Origin: JACDBE01 sp051002015
GTDB taxonomy: Bacteria > Actinomycetota > Acidimicrobiia > Spongiisociales > UBA5794
Direction: 5' to 3'
Assembly: GCA_051002015.1 (NCBI GenBank)
Contig: JBPCMS010000056.1
Coordinates: 1-30,414 of the forward strand
Length of the DNA stretch: 30,414 nt
Position 1 is the stretch's first letter, and every line of letters begins with the position of its first letter. The translations under genes were made by a program, and so were the position numbers. A model generated the notes under the pieces. It saw only the letters and a program-made list of their open reading frames with translations, was not told the origin of the DNA and made no database searches. Shown piece after piece: positions 8,081 through 14,657 of this stretch.

Positions 8081-8493
8081 CCGTGGTCGCCCTCATCCTC
8101 GTCGGCATCGCCGCCGGTGTCATCGGCTCGTCGCTCGGTATCGGCGGCGGGGTGATCTTCGTCCCCGCCCTGGTACTGCTGCTCGGGTTCGACCAGCACC
8201 TGGCCGAGGGGACGTCGCTGGCGGTGATCCTCCCCACCGCAGCCGTCGGCGCCTGGTCCCATCATCGCCAGGGGCGGGTGGTGTGGCGGACGGCGCTCGG
8301 GGTTGGCGCCGCCGGGATCGTCGGCGCCATCATCGGATCCCGGGTTGCGTTCTCGCTCGACGGGGTTGTGCTGCGCCGGCTCTACGCCGCCCTGATCGCC
8401 GTCATCACCATCGAGATGATCATCCGCAGCTTCCGGCTCGGCGCCGGCCCCCAGGAGCAGGACCCGTCGCCGGAGGACGCCGTCTCAACCTGA
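8077..8493 (+). CDS. Half-size TauE/SafE permease, subunit 2
   Basis: 138 residues beginning at GTG 8077, which overlaps the stop of subunit 1 by four bases. It repeats the motif as GSSLGIGGGVIFVPALVLLL (about residues 17-36), then FDQHLAEGTSLAVI, and has about four membrane segments and a short charged tail (PQEQDPSPEDAVST). Similarity to subunit 1 is obvious by eye in the first 50 residues, so the pair arose by duplication or by splitting of a full-length gene. The last 9 bases overlap the 3' end of the convergent gene at 8485. Confidence 0.88.
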   Translation: MTVVALILVGIAAGVIGSSLGIGGGVIFVPALVLLLGFDQHLAEGTSLAVILPTAAVGAWSHHRQGRVVWRTALGVGAAGIVGAIIGSRVAFSLDGVVLRRLYAALIAVITIEMIIRSFRLGAGPQEQDPSPEDAVST

Positions 8494-9021
8494 CCGCTCG
8501 ATGGGGACGTCGACGATGCCGCTGGTGACGAATCGGCGCCGAGCTGCGCGGTGGAGCAGCCCGCCCCTCCCCGCCAGCCACATCAGGTAGCCGAGCCCGA
8601 CCGCCTCCAGAGCCCACATCCGGGGATCGGTGAGCACGCCCCGCAGGTACCCCCCCACCGTCGCCGCTCCCGCCGGGGAGAACCCGCTCCCCAGCAACGG
8701 CCACCACAGCGTCTCGGGGTCCTGCCACATGGCGTCGAGGAACAGATGAAGGAGCATCCCGATGGCGATCGGCATCCACCGCTTACGCGGCCTGCCTCGC
8801 CTGGTCCGCAACACCACCGCCACCATGACCACCCCGGCCAGCACCAGGCCGTGCCCCACCAGCCGGACCGAACCGAGCCGGTCGAAGAACAGCAGCCCGA
8901 CCGGGGTGTCGAGCAGATCGGGGAGCAAGGCACCCAGCACCAGGAACCGGAGGTCCATCCCGGGATCCCGGAAGGTGAACCGGGCAATGGCGATGGTGGC
9001 TCCGGTGTGCCAGAGGATCAC
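8485..9021 (-). CDS. YdjM/DUF457-like integral membrane protein
   Basis: 178 residues from GTG 9021, placed 20 bases after the stop of the zinc-ribbon gene; longer readings of the frame would run into that gene. WHTGATIAIARFTFR near the start, ALLPDLLDTPVG, and MLLHLFLDAMWQDPETLWWP resemble the His/Asp-containing membrane motifs of the YdjM family (PF04307-like, often labelled metal-dependent hydrolase). About four membrane segments are predicted. The conserved His and Asp residues are present, but enzymatic activity in this family is poorly established. The two minus-strand genes are probably one transcription unit. Confidence 0.65.
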   Translation of the reverse strand: MILWHTGATIAIARFTFRDPGMDLRFLVLGALLPDLLDTPVGLLFFDRLGSVRLVGHGLVLAGVVMVAVVLRTRRGRPRKRWMPIAIGMLLHLFLDAMWQDPETLWWPLLGSGFSPAGAATVGGYLRGVLTDPRMWALEAVGLGYLMWLAGRGGLLHRAARRRFVTSGIVDVPIERSG

Positions 9022-9040
9022 CGGGCACCCCCGGACCCGA

Positions 9041-9754
9041 TCACAGGACGAGGATTGCCCGGCAATGGATGCACCGGGGCGGGTCCGAGCGCCTGGCGTC
9101 GTTCTGCTCGGCGGTGGAGAGCCTGAGGTGGCAGGCGCCGCACACACCGTCGAGGAGCCTGGCGGCGGCGACCCCGTCGTCCATGGTCGGCCGCAGCGTC
9201 TCGTACAGCTCGAGCAGCTCGGGGTCGATCAGCGGGACGATCTCGGCCTTGCGGCTCTCCCTGGCGGCGAGGCGGCCGTCGATCTCCTTCCAGGCGGCGG
9301 TGATCACCGCCTCGTACTCCCCCTTGACCTCGCCGGCGGCGGTGGCCTCGGTCCCCAGCCCGGCGAGGGCGGCGGTTAGCTCGTCCTTGCGCTCCATCAT
9401 CACCAGGACGCCTTCCTCCCGGTCCCGCTGCTGGTTCTTGAGCATCTCGACCTCGCGCCGCAGGTAATCGGCGTCGCGGGCGCTGAGCCCACCGGCGTAC
9501 AGGCGGTTCTGCTCCGAGGCGACCCGAGCCTCGGCCAGGTCGAACTCCCCGGAGACCCGGTCCAGGTCGAGGGTGGTCCGGTGGAGCTCGTCCGCCACCC
9601 GATCCCGTTCCGTGGTGAGCCGGGTGAGCTGCTGGTGCGCCGCCCGGTACGACTCGAGGACCGGCAGCGACTGCCGCTCGTCGAGCAGGCGATCGATCTC
9701 GGTGTCGACCGTCTGCAGGTCGAGCAGGTCTTCCAGCCTGTTGATCCGATCCAA
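9041..9754 (-). CDS. Coiled-coil protein with C4 zinc ribbon (zf-RING_7/CdsZ-like)
   Basis: 237 residues. Residues 5-170 are a long, charged, heptad-rich helical region (for example LKNQQRDREEGVLVMMERKD), giving an extended coiled coil. The C-terminus carries a zinc ribbon with Cys205, Cys208, Cys228 and Cys231 (CGACHLRLS and RCIHCR). This architecture matches the PF02591 family, conserved in many bacteria and proposed to act in nucleic-acid or ribosome-related processes. The start ATG 9754 is the natural one. The downstream gene begins 20 bases after the stop, so the two are co-transcribed. Confidence 0.88.
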   Translation of the reverse strand: MDRINRLEDLLDLQTVDTEIDRLLDERQSLPVLESYRAAHQQLTRLTTERDRVADELHRTTLDLDRVSGEFDLAEARVASEQNRLYAGGLSARDADYLRREVEMLKNQQRDREEGVLVMMERKDELTAALAGLGTEATAAGEVKGEYEAVITAAWKEIDGRLAARESRKAEIVPLIDPELLELYETLRPTMDDGVAAARLLDGVCGACHLRLSTAEQNDARRSDPPRCIHCRAILVL

Positions 9755-9876
9755 CCGCGCCTCCTCGCTCCCCGGCGAGGGCGCAGGCTACCGGGTGGGA
9801 CGCCCGGCCGTCCGTCACCGAAGTCCACGCGCCGTGGCAAGATCAACAAGATCAATCAGACGCACGGAGGGATTCG

Positions 9877-10530
9877 ATGTTCTTCACCAGGAGGATGAGT
9901 GCCATGCCCACCGCTGACGAGGCGCTGCCCGGCCGGCCGGACGCCATGCGGGTCCCCGATCGGCATTTCGTGCTCGACACGCCGCTGCAGCCGCCCTGGC
10001 CGGATGGCACCGAGACGGTCCAGCTCGGGATGGGGTGCTTCTGGGGAGCGGAGCGGATCTTCTGGCGGATCGACGGGGTCTACACCACCGCCGCCGGCTA
10101 CGGCGCCGGGATCACCCCCAACCCCACGTACGAGGAGGTCTGCACCGGCCGCACCGGTCACAACGAGCTCGCCCTGGTGGTGTTCGACCCGGCGGCGGTG
10201 TCGTTCGAGACCCTGCTCGCCGCCTTCTGGGAGAACCACGACCCCACCCAGGGGATGCGTCAGGGCAACGACGTCGGCACCCAGTACCGGTCGGGGATCT
10301 ACGTCACCACCGACGCCCAGCGGGAGACGGCCAAGCGGTCGCGGGACCGCTACCAGACGCTGCTCACCGAGACCGGGTTCGGGCCGATCACCACCGAGAT
10401 CCTCGACGCCGGGCCGTTCTACTACGCCGAGCCCTACCACCAGCAGTACCTGGCCAAGAACCCCAACGGCTACTGCAACCACGGTTTCTGCCAGGTCGCC
10501 TACCAGCCCGAGGCCTCCGCCGCGACCTGA
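9877..10530 (+). CDS. msrA: Peptide methionine sulfoxide reductase A
   Basis: 217 residues. MsrA reduces the S-epimer of methionine sulfoxide in proteins. The catalytic motif GCFWGAE is present with Cys54. Family hallmarks follow: ITPNPTYEEVCTGRTGHNE, the FWENHDPTQGMRQGNDVGTQ substrate-binding stretch, and YHQQYLAKNP. NPNGYCNHGFC supplies the resolving cysteines Cys200 and Cys205, as in three-Cys enzymes. ATG 9877 has GGAGGG about six bases upstream; ATG 9904, with AGGAGG nine bases upstream, is a good alternative and would drop a poorly conserved N-terminus. The gene is monocistronic, convergent with a VapC remnant. Confidence 0.96.
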   Translation: MFFTRRMSAMPTADEALPGRPDAMRVPDRHFVLDTPLQPPWPDGTETVQLGMGCFWGAERIFWRIDGVYTTAAGYGAGITPNPTYEEVCTGRTGHNELALVVFDPAAVSFETLLAAFWENHDPTQGMRQGNDVGTQYRSGIYVTTDAQRETAKRSRDRYQTLLTETGFGPITTEILDAGPFYYAEPYHQQYLAKNPNGYCNHGFCQVAYQPEASAAT

Positions 10531-10552
10531 CCCTGCCTTGTCGTATCGCCGG

Positions 10553-10864
10553 TCAGAGCAGCGTCGCCGGTACGCCGGCGGCCCGCGCCAGCCGTAGCTG
10601 GGCGGCGGCGAGCGTGTACAGCTCGCGTTCGGTCGCGGCCGCGGTGGCGATGATCAGCAGGTCCGTCGCCTTTGCCGCCCGCCGCTCCGAGCGTGCGACC
10701 ACCAGCAGGTCTGCGAAGCGCTCGGCAACAGCCTCGTCGACCACCAGCGCGACGAAGGCGGCACGCACCGCGGCGAGCCGACGGCGGCGAGCGTCGGCGA
10801 TCGGGCCGTTGTGGACAACGAGCACGCCGGCACGCAACTCCCCGCCCGGTTGGGCCCCGACCAC
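10553..10864 (-). pseudogene. Truncated VapC-like PIN-domain remnant
   Basis: The 103-residue frame matches the middle and end of a VapC toxin: GELRAGVLVVHNGP (conserved acidic Glu in ELRAGV), then VDEAVAERFADL, then ATDLLIIATAAA (second acidic position). The N-terminal 40 residues, with the first catalytic Asp (usually VDASxL), are missing. The usual T-x-D-x-D-F after the last motif is replaced by LYTLAAAQLRLA, removing another acid. No antitoxin gene lies upstream before the exporter. The fragment is therefore probably dead, although a short protein could still be made from GTG 10864. Confidence 0.7.
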
Positions 10865-10913
10865 ACCTGACTCGGCGGCATCCCACGGCGGCCATCGCGC
10901 CAGGCGCCGGCCC

Positions 10914-10919
10914 TAGAGT
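10914..10919 (+). promoter_or_regulatory. Possible -10 box (TAGAGT) of the ABC exporter operon
   Basis: TAGAGT fits the TAnnnT pattern and lies 30 bases before GTG 10950, leaving a leader of about 20 nt. No strong -35 box is seen. Confidence 0.35.
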
Positions 10920-10949
10920 TCCCCGCCCCGTCCGCTTGCGAGATCCGCC

Positions 10950-12752
10950 GTGTCCGAACACCCCCAATCGCTGCGCGCCGCCCTCGGCTCCGGGATGCGG
11001 CTGATCGGCTACTTCGTGCGCCGGCACCCGTGGTCGTTCGCCCTCGCCGCCGCAGGCGCCGCCCTGTTCGCCGGCGCCATCGTCGCCTCGGCGGTGGTGA
11101 TCGGGCGTGCCACCGACAGCGTGATCGTCCCCGTGCTCGACCGCGGCGAACCCATCGACGGACGCCTGCTGCCTGCGGTGCTGGCCGTGATCGCGGTGGC
11201 CACCTGGAAGGCGGCGGCGATCGTGCTCCGCCGCTCCGGGGCCAGCTACCTGTTCTTCGCCAACCAGGCCGACCTGCGGCTGGGGCTGATCGACCGCATC
11301 CTCCGGTTGGAGCTGTCGTGGTACCGGCGCCAGACCATCGGCGACCTGCTCGCCGTCACCGACGCGGACACCGGCCAGGCCACCTTCATCCTCAACCCGC
11401 TCCCCTTCTCCACCGGCGCCTCGCTGCTGCTGGTCGGGTCGGTGGTGATGATCGCCGTGATCGACCCCTGGCTGGCGCTGATCGCCTTCGTGTCGCTGGC
11501 CGGGCTGCTCAGCGTCGACATCATCGGGAGCTGGAGGACCTTCGAGACCTTCCAGCAGGTCCAGGAGGAACGGGGCGACGTGGCCAGGGTGGCCCACGAG
11601 AGCTTCGACGGCGCCCTCACCGTGAAGGCGCTGGGCCGCCAGGACATGGAGACCCGGCGGTTCCGGCGGGCCTCCGAGAACCTGCGGGCATTGCTCGCCG
11701 AGACCGGGGTGATCTTCTCCACCTACCGGGTGGTGGTCGAGGGGCTGCTCTCGGTGGTGACCGTGGTGATGCTGGTCGCCGGAGCCATCCGCCTTCGGGC
11801 GGGGGCGGTCACCCCGGGCGAGGTGATCACCATCGCCTACCTCCTCTCGCTGCTGTTCATCCCCATCAGGATCATCGGGTTCATGCTGTGGGACATGTCG
11901 CACTCGGTGGCGGCGTGGCGGCGGATCCAGCGGGTGATGACGGCGGACGAGCTGGTCGAGTACGGGTCGATGGAGCGCAGGCTGTGGCCCAGCGGCGCCG
12001 AGGTCGACGGGGCCGCCATCGGTTTCGGGTACACCCCGGACCAGCCGGTCCTGCAGGATGTCCACCTCGCCGTCCCCTCGGGGCGGGTGGTGGCGGTGGT
12101 GGGGCCCACCGGCGCAGGCAAGTCGACCCTGGTGACCCTGCTCGCCCGGCTGTGGGACCCGGGGTCGGGGTCGATAATGATCGACGGGGCGGATCTACGC
12201 GACTTCGCCCGGTCTGCGCTCCCCGGCGAGGTCGCCTTCGTCGGCCAGGACGCCTTCCTGTTCGACGACACGGTGCGGGGCAACATCGTATTCGGCACCA
12301 CCGCAGACGACGCCGAGGCGCGGGCGGCGGCGGATCTGGCCGGGGCGACCGAGTTCATCGCTGAGCTCCCCAACGGGTGGGACACCCTGCTCGGCGAGCG
12401 GGGCACGACGCTGTCCGGCGGTCAGCGGCAACGGATCGCCCTGGCCCGGGCGTTGGTGCGCCGTCCCCGGCTGCTCATCCTCGACGATGCCACCTCGGCG
12501 GTCGACCCGTCGGTGGAGACCCGCATCCTGGAGCGTCTCAAGGAGGCGGCGCTGCCCTCGACGGTGGTGATGGTGGCCTACCGGCGCTCGTCGATCATGC
12601 TCGCCGACGAGGTGGTGTTCGTCGACCAGGGTCGCATCGTCGCCCACGGCACCCACGGCCAGCTCCTCGGAACCGTTCCCGGCTACGCCAGGATCCTCGA
12701 GGCCTACGAGCGCGATGCCGCCGCCCGGGCCGAGGAGGTGGAGGCGGGATGA
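10950..12752 (+). CDS. Heterodimeric ABC exporter, degenerate-site subunit
   Basis: 600 residues: an N-terminal six-helix exporter domain (about residues 20-320) fused to an ATPase. Walker A is GPTGAGKST (385-393) and the signature is canonical LSGGQ (488-492). The catalytic Glu after Walker B is Asp513 (LLILDDATSAVD) and the H-loop His is Tyr544 (VAYRRSS). These changes predict that its own Walker site hydrolyses ATP poorly, as in one half of heterodimeric exporters such as BmrCD, LmrCD or TM287/288. The start is GTG 10950. The stop overlaps the partner gene (ATGA). Export of a lipid, peptide or drug is the family role; the substrate is unknown. Confidence 0.93.
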   Translation: MSEHPQSLRAALGSGMRLIGYFVRRHPWSFALAAAGAALFAGAIVASAVVIGRATDSVIVPVLDRGEPIDGRLLPAVLAVIAVATWKAAAIVLRRSGASYLFFANQADLRLGLIDRILRLELSWYRRQTIGDLLAVTDADTGQATFILNPLPFSTGASLLLVGSVVMIAVIDPWLALIAFVSLAGLLSVDIIGSWRTFETFQQVQEERGDVARVAHESFDGALTVKALGRQDMETRRFRRASENLRALLAETGVIFSTYRVVVEGLLSVVTVVMLVAGAIRLRAGAVTPGEVITIAYLLSLLFIPIRIIGFMLWDMSHSVAAWRRIQRVMTADELVEYGSMERRLWPSGAEVDGAAIGFGYTPDQPVLQDVHLAVPSGRVVAVVGPTGAGKSTLVTLLARLWDPGSGSIMIDGADLRDFARSALPGEVAFVGQDAFLFDDTVRGNIVFGTTADDAEARAAADLAGATEFIAELPNGWDTLLGERGTTLSGGQRQRIALARALVRRPRLLILDDATSAVDPSVETRILERLKEAALPSTVVMVAYRRSSIMLADEVVFVDQGRIVAHGTHGQLLGTVPGYARILEAYERDAAARAEEVEAG

Positions 12753-14539
12753 CCGCCCCCGAGCCCGCCACCATGTCGACCTCAAGGGCGCTGCGCCGGA
12801 TGCTGGCGGAGGCGCCGGCGCTGCGCCGCGGGCTCGGGATGACCCTGGTCCTCGCCGCCCTGGGTACCGCCATCCAGATCGTGGTCCCCGTCGTGGTGCA
12901 GCGGATCATCGACACCGAGATCCTGGCTCCCGAGGGGGTCGACCTGGCCGACGTGCTCACCCTGGGCGGGATCGCGGTGGCCGCCATGCTGGCGGCGATG
13001 GTGGTCCGCCGCCTGGCGCTGGTCCGGCTGGCGACCCAGGCGGCGCAGGGTCTCTCCGACCTGCGGGTGCGCGCCTTCTCCCACATCCATTCGCTCTCCG
13101 TGCTCCACGTCGAGGCGGAGCGGCGCGGGTCATTGGTGGCTCGAGTCACCTCGGACATCGCCGCCATCCAGGACTTCGTCGACTGGGGCGGTGTCGGTCT
13201 GTTGATCGGCGCCGCCCAGGTCGTGCTGGCGGTGGCGATGATGTTGGTCTTCCAATGGCGGCTGGCGCTGTTCGTGCTGGCCGGGGTCATGCTCTACGGG
13301 CTGCTCCTGGTGCTGTTCCAGCGGGTGCTGCAGCGGCTCCACGACCAGGTGCGGCGCCGGGTCGGCGACACCCTGTCGGCCATGAGCGAGGCCATCTCCG
13401 GGCTGGTGGTGGTGCGGGCCTACGGCGCCGAGGACGACACCGTTGCCAAGGTGCGAACCGTCATCGACCGCCAGTTCGCCACCGAGCATCGCACCTTCGT
13501 GGTGGGGGCGGCCCTGTTCTCCAGCGCCGAGGTGTTCGCCGGCGCCATCACCGCCGGGGTGATCGGGCTCGGGGTCGCCTTCGGCCAGGATTGGGGTCTC
13601 AGCGCCGGAACCCTGATCGCCATGCTGTTCCTGGTGACCCTGCTGGTGGAGCCGGTGCAGACCCTGGTGGAGACCCTCGACCAGGCCCAGTCGGCTGCCT
13701 CCGGGGCGCGCCGCATCATCGAGGTGCTCGACACGCCAACCGACGTCGCCGACCCTGTCGACGGGATCCCCCTCCCCGAGGGGCCGCTCGACGTGACCTT
13801 CGATGCGGTGCGATTCCGCTACTCCACCGGCGGCGACGTGCTGGGCGACGTCTCGGTGACGATCCCGGCGGGGGCCAGGGTGGCGGTGGTCGGCGAGACC
13901 GGGTCGGGCAAGTCGACGTTCTCCAAGCTGGCCACCAGGCTGCTCGACCCAACCGCAGGCACGGTGATGATCGGCGGGGTCCCGATCGACCGGGTCGCCT
14001 TCTCCAGCCTGCGCCGTCGCATGGTGTTCGTCCCCCAGGAGGGATTCCTGTTCGACACCACCATCGCCGGCAACGTCCGCTACGGCCACCCCGAGGCGAC
14101 GGACGCCGAGATCGAGCGGGCATTCGCCGACCTCGAGCTGGAGGGATGGCTCGCCTCGCTGCCCGAGGGCGCCGCCACCGCGGTGGGTGAGCGGGGCGGC
14201 AACTTGTCGGCCGGTGAGCGCCAGCTGGTCGCCCTGGTCAGGGCCTGGATCGCCGACCCGGCCGTGCTCGTCCTCGACGAGGCCACCTCGGCCGTCGACC
14301 CGGCGCTCGAGGTGCAGATCCGGCGGGCGATGGAGCACCTCACCGAGTCCCGCACCTCGATAACCGTCGCCCACCGCCTCTCCACCGCCGAGGCCGCCGA
14401 CTGGGTGCTGGTTTTCGACCGGGGTCGGCTGGTCGAGCGCGGCCCCCATCCCGACCTGCTCACCGTGGGCGGGGTGTACGCCGCCCTCCACCTCGACTGG
14501 GCGGCGGGAAGCGCCGGCTCCACCGCTCCAAGAGGGTGA
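12749..14539 (+). CDS. Heterodimeric ABC exporter, catalytic-site subunit
   Basis: 596 residues from ATG 12749, overlapping the previous stop by four bases; longer readings lie inside the first subunit. It has a six-helix exporter domain (about residues 25-310), then an ATPase with Walker A GETGSGKST (382-390), Walker B plus catalytic Glu (VLVLDEATSAVD, Glu511) and H-loop His542 (VAHRLST). The signature is altered to LSAGE (486-490). The intact Walker site here faces the intact LSGGQ of subunit 1, giving one good ATP site, while LSAGE faces the degenerate Walker site. The pair therefore works as an asymmetric heterodimer. A hairpin follows 42 bases after the stop. Confidence 0.94.
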   Translation: MTAPEPATMSTSRALRRMLAEAPALRRGLGMTLVLAALGTAIQIVVPVVVQRIIDTEILAPEGVDLADVLTLGGIAVAAMLAAMVVRRLALVRLATQAAQGLSDLRVRAFSHIHSLSVLHVEAERRGSLVARVTSDIAAIQDFVDWGGVGLLIGAAQVVLAVAMMLVFQWRLALFVLAGVMLYGLLLVLFQRVLQRLHDQVRRRVGDTLSAMSEAISGLVVVRAYGAEDDTVAKVRTVIDRQFATEHRTFVVGAALFSSAEVFAGAITAGVIGLGVAFGQDWGLSAGTLIAMLFLVTLLVEPVQTLVETLDQAQSAASGARRIIEVLDTPTDVADPVDGIPLPEGPLDVTFDAVRFRYSTGGDVLGDVSVTIPAGARVAVVGETGSGKSTFSKLATRLLDPTAGTVMIGGVPIDRVAFSSLRRRMVFVPQEGFLFDTTIAGNVRYGHPEATDAEIERAFADLELEGWLASLPEGAATAVGERGGNLSAGERQLVALVRAWIADPAVLVLDEATSAVDPALEVQIRRAMEHLTESRTSITVAHRLSTAEAADWVLVFDRGRLVERGPHPDLLTVGGVYAALHLDWAAGSAGSTAPRG

Positions 14540-14580
14540 GGGGACGCCGTAGTCCAGGTTCCGTCCAAGCGCCGTCGGCG

Positions 14581-14600
14581 GGATCCGGCGGCTCGGATCC
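14581..14600 (+). terminator. Hairpin after the ABC exporter
   Basis: GGATCCG (14581-14587) and CGGATCC (14594-14600) form a 7-bp stem with a 6-nt loop, 42 bases after the exporter stop and before the next promoter. There is no T-tract. Confidence 0.45.
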
Positions 14601-14624
14601 CCGGACCGGGCCGGGCCCTGGGAG

Positions 14625-14630
14625 TACACT
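14625..14630 (+). promoter_or_regulatory. Possible -10 box (TACACT) of the PEP-utilising gene
   Basis: TACACT lies 28 bases before GTG 14658, just after the exporter hairpin. An AGGGGG ribosome site (14646-14651) lies between it and the start. Confidence 0.4.
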
Positions 14631-14657
14631 CGGTTCTCGTCGCTCAGGGGGTGTACG

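Noticed and set aside
8485..9147. Extended start at 9147 for the YdjM-like protein
   Set aside because: The extra 42 residues lie inside the zinc-ribbon gene and are low-complexity; GTG 9021 fits the family N-terminus.
10500..12065. 521-codon minus-strand frame opposite the ABC exporter
   Set aside because: Shadow of the exporter; composition is Gly/His/Asp-rich with no domain, and the plus strand encodes a complete exporter.
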